Positions 22,094-22,447 of a stretch of 22,447 bases of DNA are shown piece after piece (the stretch's first letter is position 1; every line of letters begins with the position of its first letter). The notes below the pieces were generated by a model. It worked only from the letters and a program-made list of their open reading frames with translations, did no database searches and was not told the DNA's origin. The position numbers and the translations under genes were made by a program. Origin of the DNA: JBBROS01 sp043748985 (lineage in GTDB: Bacteria > Pseudomonadota > Alphaproteobacteria > Acetobacterales > Acetobacteraceae); assembly GCA_043748985.1 (NCBI GenBank), contig JAYVEG010000327.1:1-22447 (forward strand), written 5' to 3'.

Positions 22094-22447
22094 CTAGGTG
22101 AGGTCCGCCCGCACCCGCTCCGCCGCCCGCAACGCCAGCGCCGCGATCGTCAACGTCGGGGGCGAAATCCCCATCGTCGGGAACACGGCCGACCCCACTA
22201 CGAACAGGTTCGGATGGTCATGGCACCGCAGGTCGGTCGAGACCACCGAGGAATTCGGGTCCGCCCCCATCCGCGTCGTGCCACCCAGGATGCTGGTGTT
22301 CACGCGCGGGCCGCCGTCCAGGATGCTGGTGCAGCCCATTGCGTCCATGATCGCGCGATGCCGCTTCTGGCCCGCGTCCAGGCTCCGCCTGGTGTAGTCG
22401 TCGATCCCGAAATGGATGTGGGGCCGCGGAAGGCCGATAGGGTCTTT
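22094..22447 (-). CDS. GMC oxidoreductase, C-terminal part
   Basis: The frame is open from the right edge to a TAG at 22094-22096, giving 117 residues of the C-terminal domain of a glucose-methanol-choline flavoprotein. Marks are LPRPHIHFGIDDY near 6-18, LGGTTRMGADPNSSVV at about 54-69, HDHPNLFVVGSAVFPT at about 76-91 and PPTLTIAALALRAAERV at about 96-112. Members oxidise alcohols or sugars using FAD, and this tail resembles the gluconate/sorbose-dehydrogenase-like group. The position before the Pro of the usual N-P-T-L-T motif reads Pro (S-P-P-T). The start, FAD-binding motif and partners lie outside the window. It converges on the patatin gene through the shared hairpin. Confidence 0.93.
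   Translation of the reverse strand, partial: KDPIGLPRPHIHFGIDDYTRRSLDAGQKRHRAIMDAMGCTSILDGGPRVNTSILGGTTRMGADPNSSVVSTDLRCHDHPNLFVVGSAVFPTMGISPPTLTIAALALRAAERVRADLT

Overview
The window is GC-rich (estimated by eye at well over 60 percent) and comes from a bacterial chromosome. The gene content points to an alphaproteobacterium, most likely Acetobacteraceae or a near relative in the Rhodospirillales group. Signs for this are the chorismate mutase / HisC-type aminotransferase / TyrA cluster, the metX-metW pair, a COG3826-type oxygenase, and many ATGA or GTGA overlaps between neighbouring genes. That assignment is inference from gene content and base composition; no rRNA or tRNA gene is present. 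I saw no insertion sequence, phage gene or CRISPR array.

Layout. 1-2.3 kb (+): the tail of an unrecognised gene, a C-rich spacer, a class III CoA-transferase translationally coupled to a small membrane protein, and a 70-residue orphan protein behind a 15-bp dyad. 2.3-2.8 kb: remains of a sensor-type signalling gene. 2.8-6.2 kb (-): a compact operon read as chorismate mutase fusion, hisC-type aminotransferase, tyrA, DUF1684 protein, which is the tyrosine/phenylalanine end of aromatic amino acid synthesis. 6.4-8.1 kb (+): metX-metW, divergent from that operon. 8.4-12.75 kb (+): a complete tripartite efflux operon (EmrA-like adaptor, EmrB-like DHA2 pump, NodT-like outer-membrane lipoprotein) with a perfect 14-bp palindrome upstream. 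12.75-13.3 kb: a frameshifted methyltransferase pseudogene.

13.4-14.7 kb: a 2OG-Fe(II) oxygenase of the Oxygenase-NA family (-) and a DUF1203 gene (+) diverge from a 158-bp spacer holding an 11-bp inverted repeat. 14.7-16.3 kb (-): a secreted RoxA-like di-heme cytochrome. Divergent from it, 16.46-22.05 kb (+) forms a tightly packed run: GH3-family acyl-acid amido synthetase, Bcr/CflA-type MFS exporter, alpha/beta hydrolase, and a cyclic-nucleotide-binding/patatin fusion. The run ends in a long hairpin shared with a convergent GMC oxidoreductase that leaves the window.

The aromatic and methionine blocks look like ordinary housekeeping biosynthesis. The most suggestive arrangement is the GH3-exporter-hydrolase-patatin run beside the di-heme oxygenase-like gene. 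It reads like a pathway that conjugates, exports and recycles an acyl compound, but no substrate can be read from sequence. A 26-bp tandem repeat sits between the exporter and the hydrolase and appears to have broken an original GTGA overlap.
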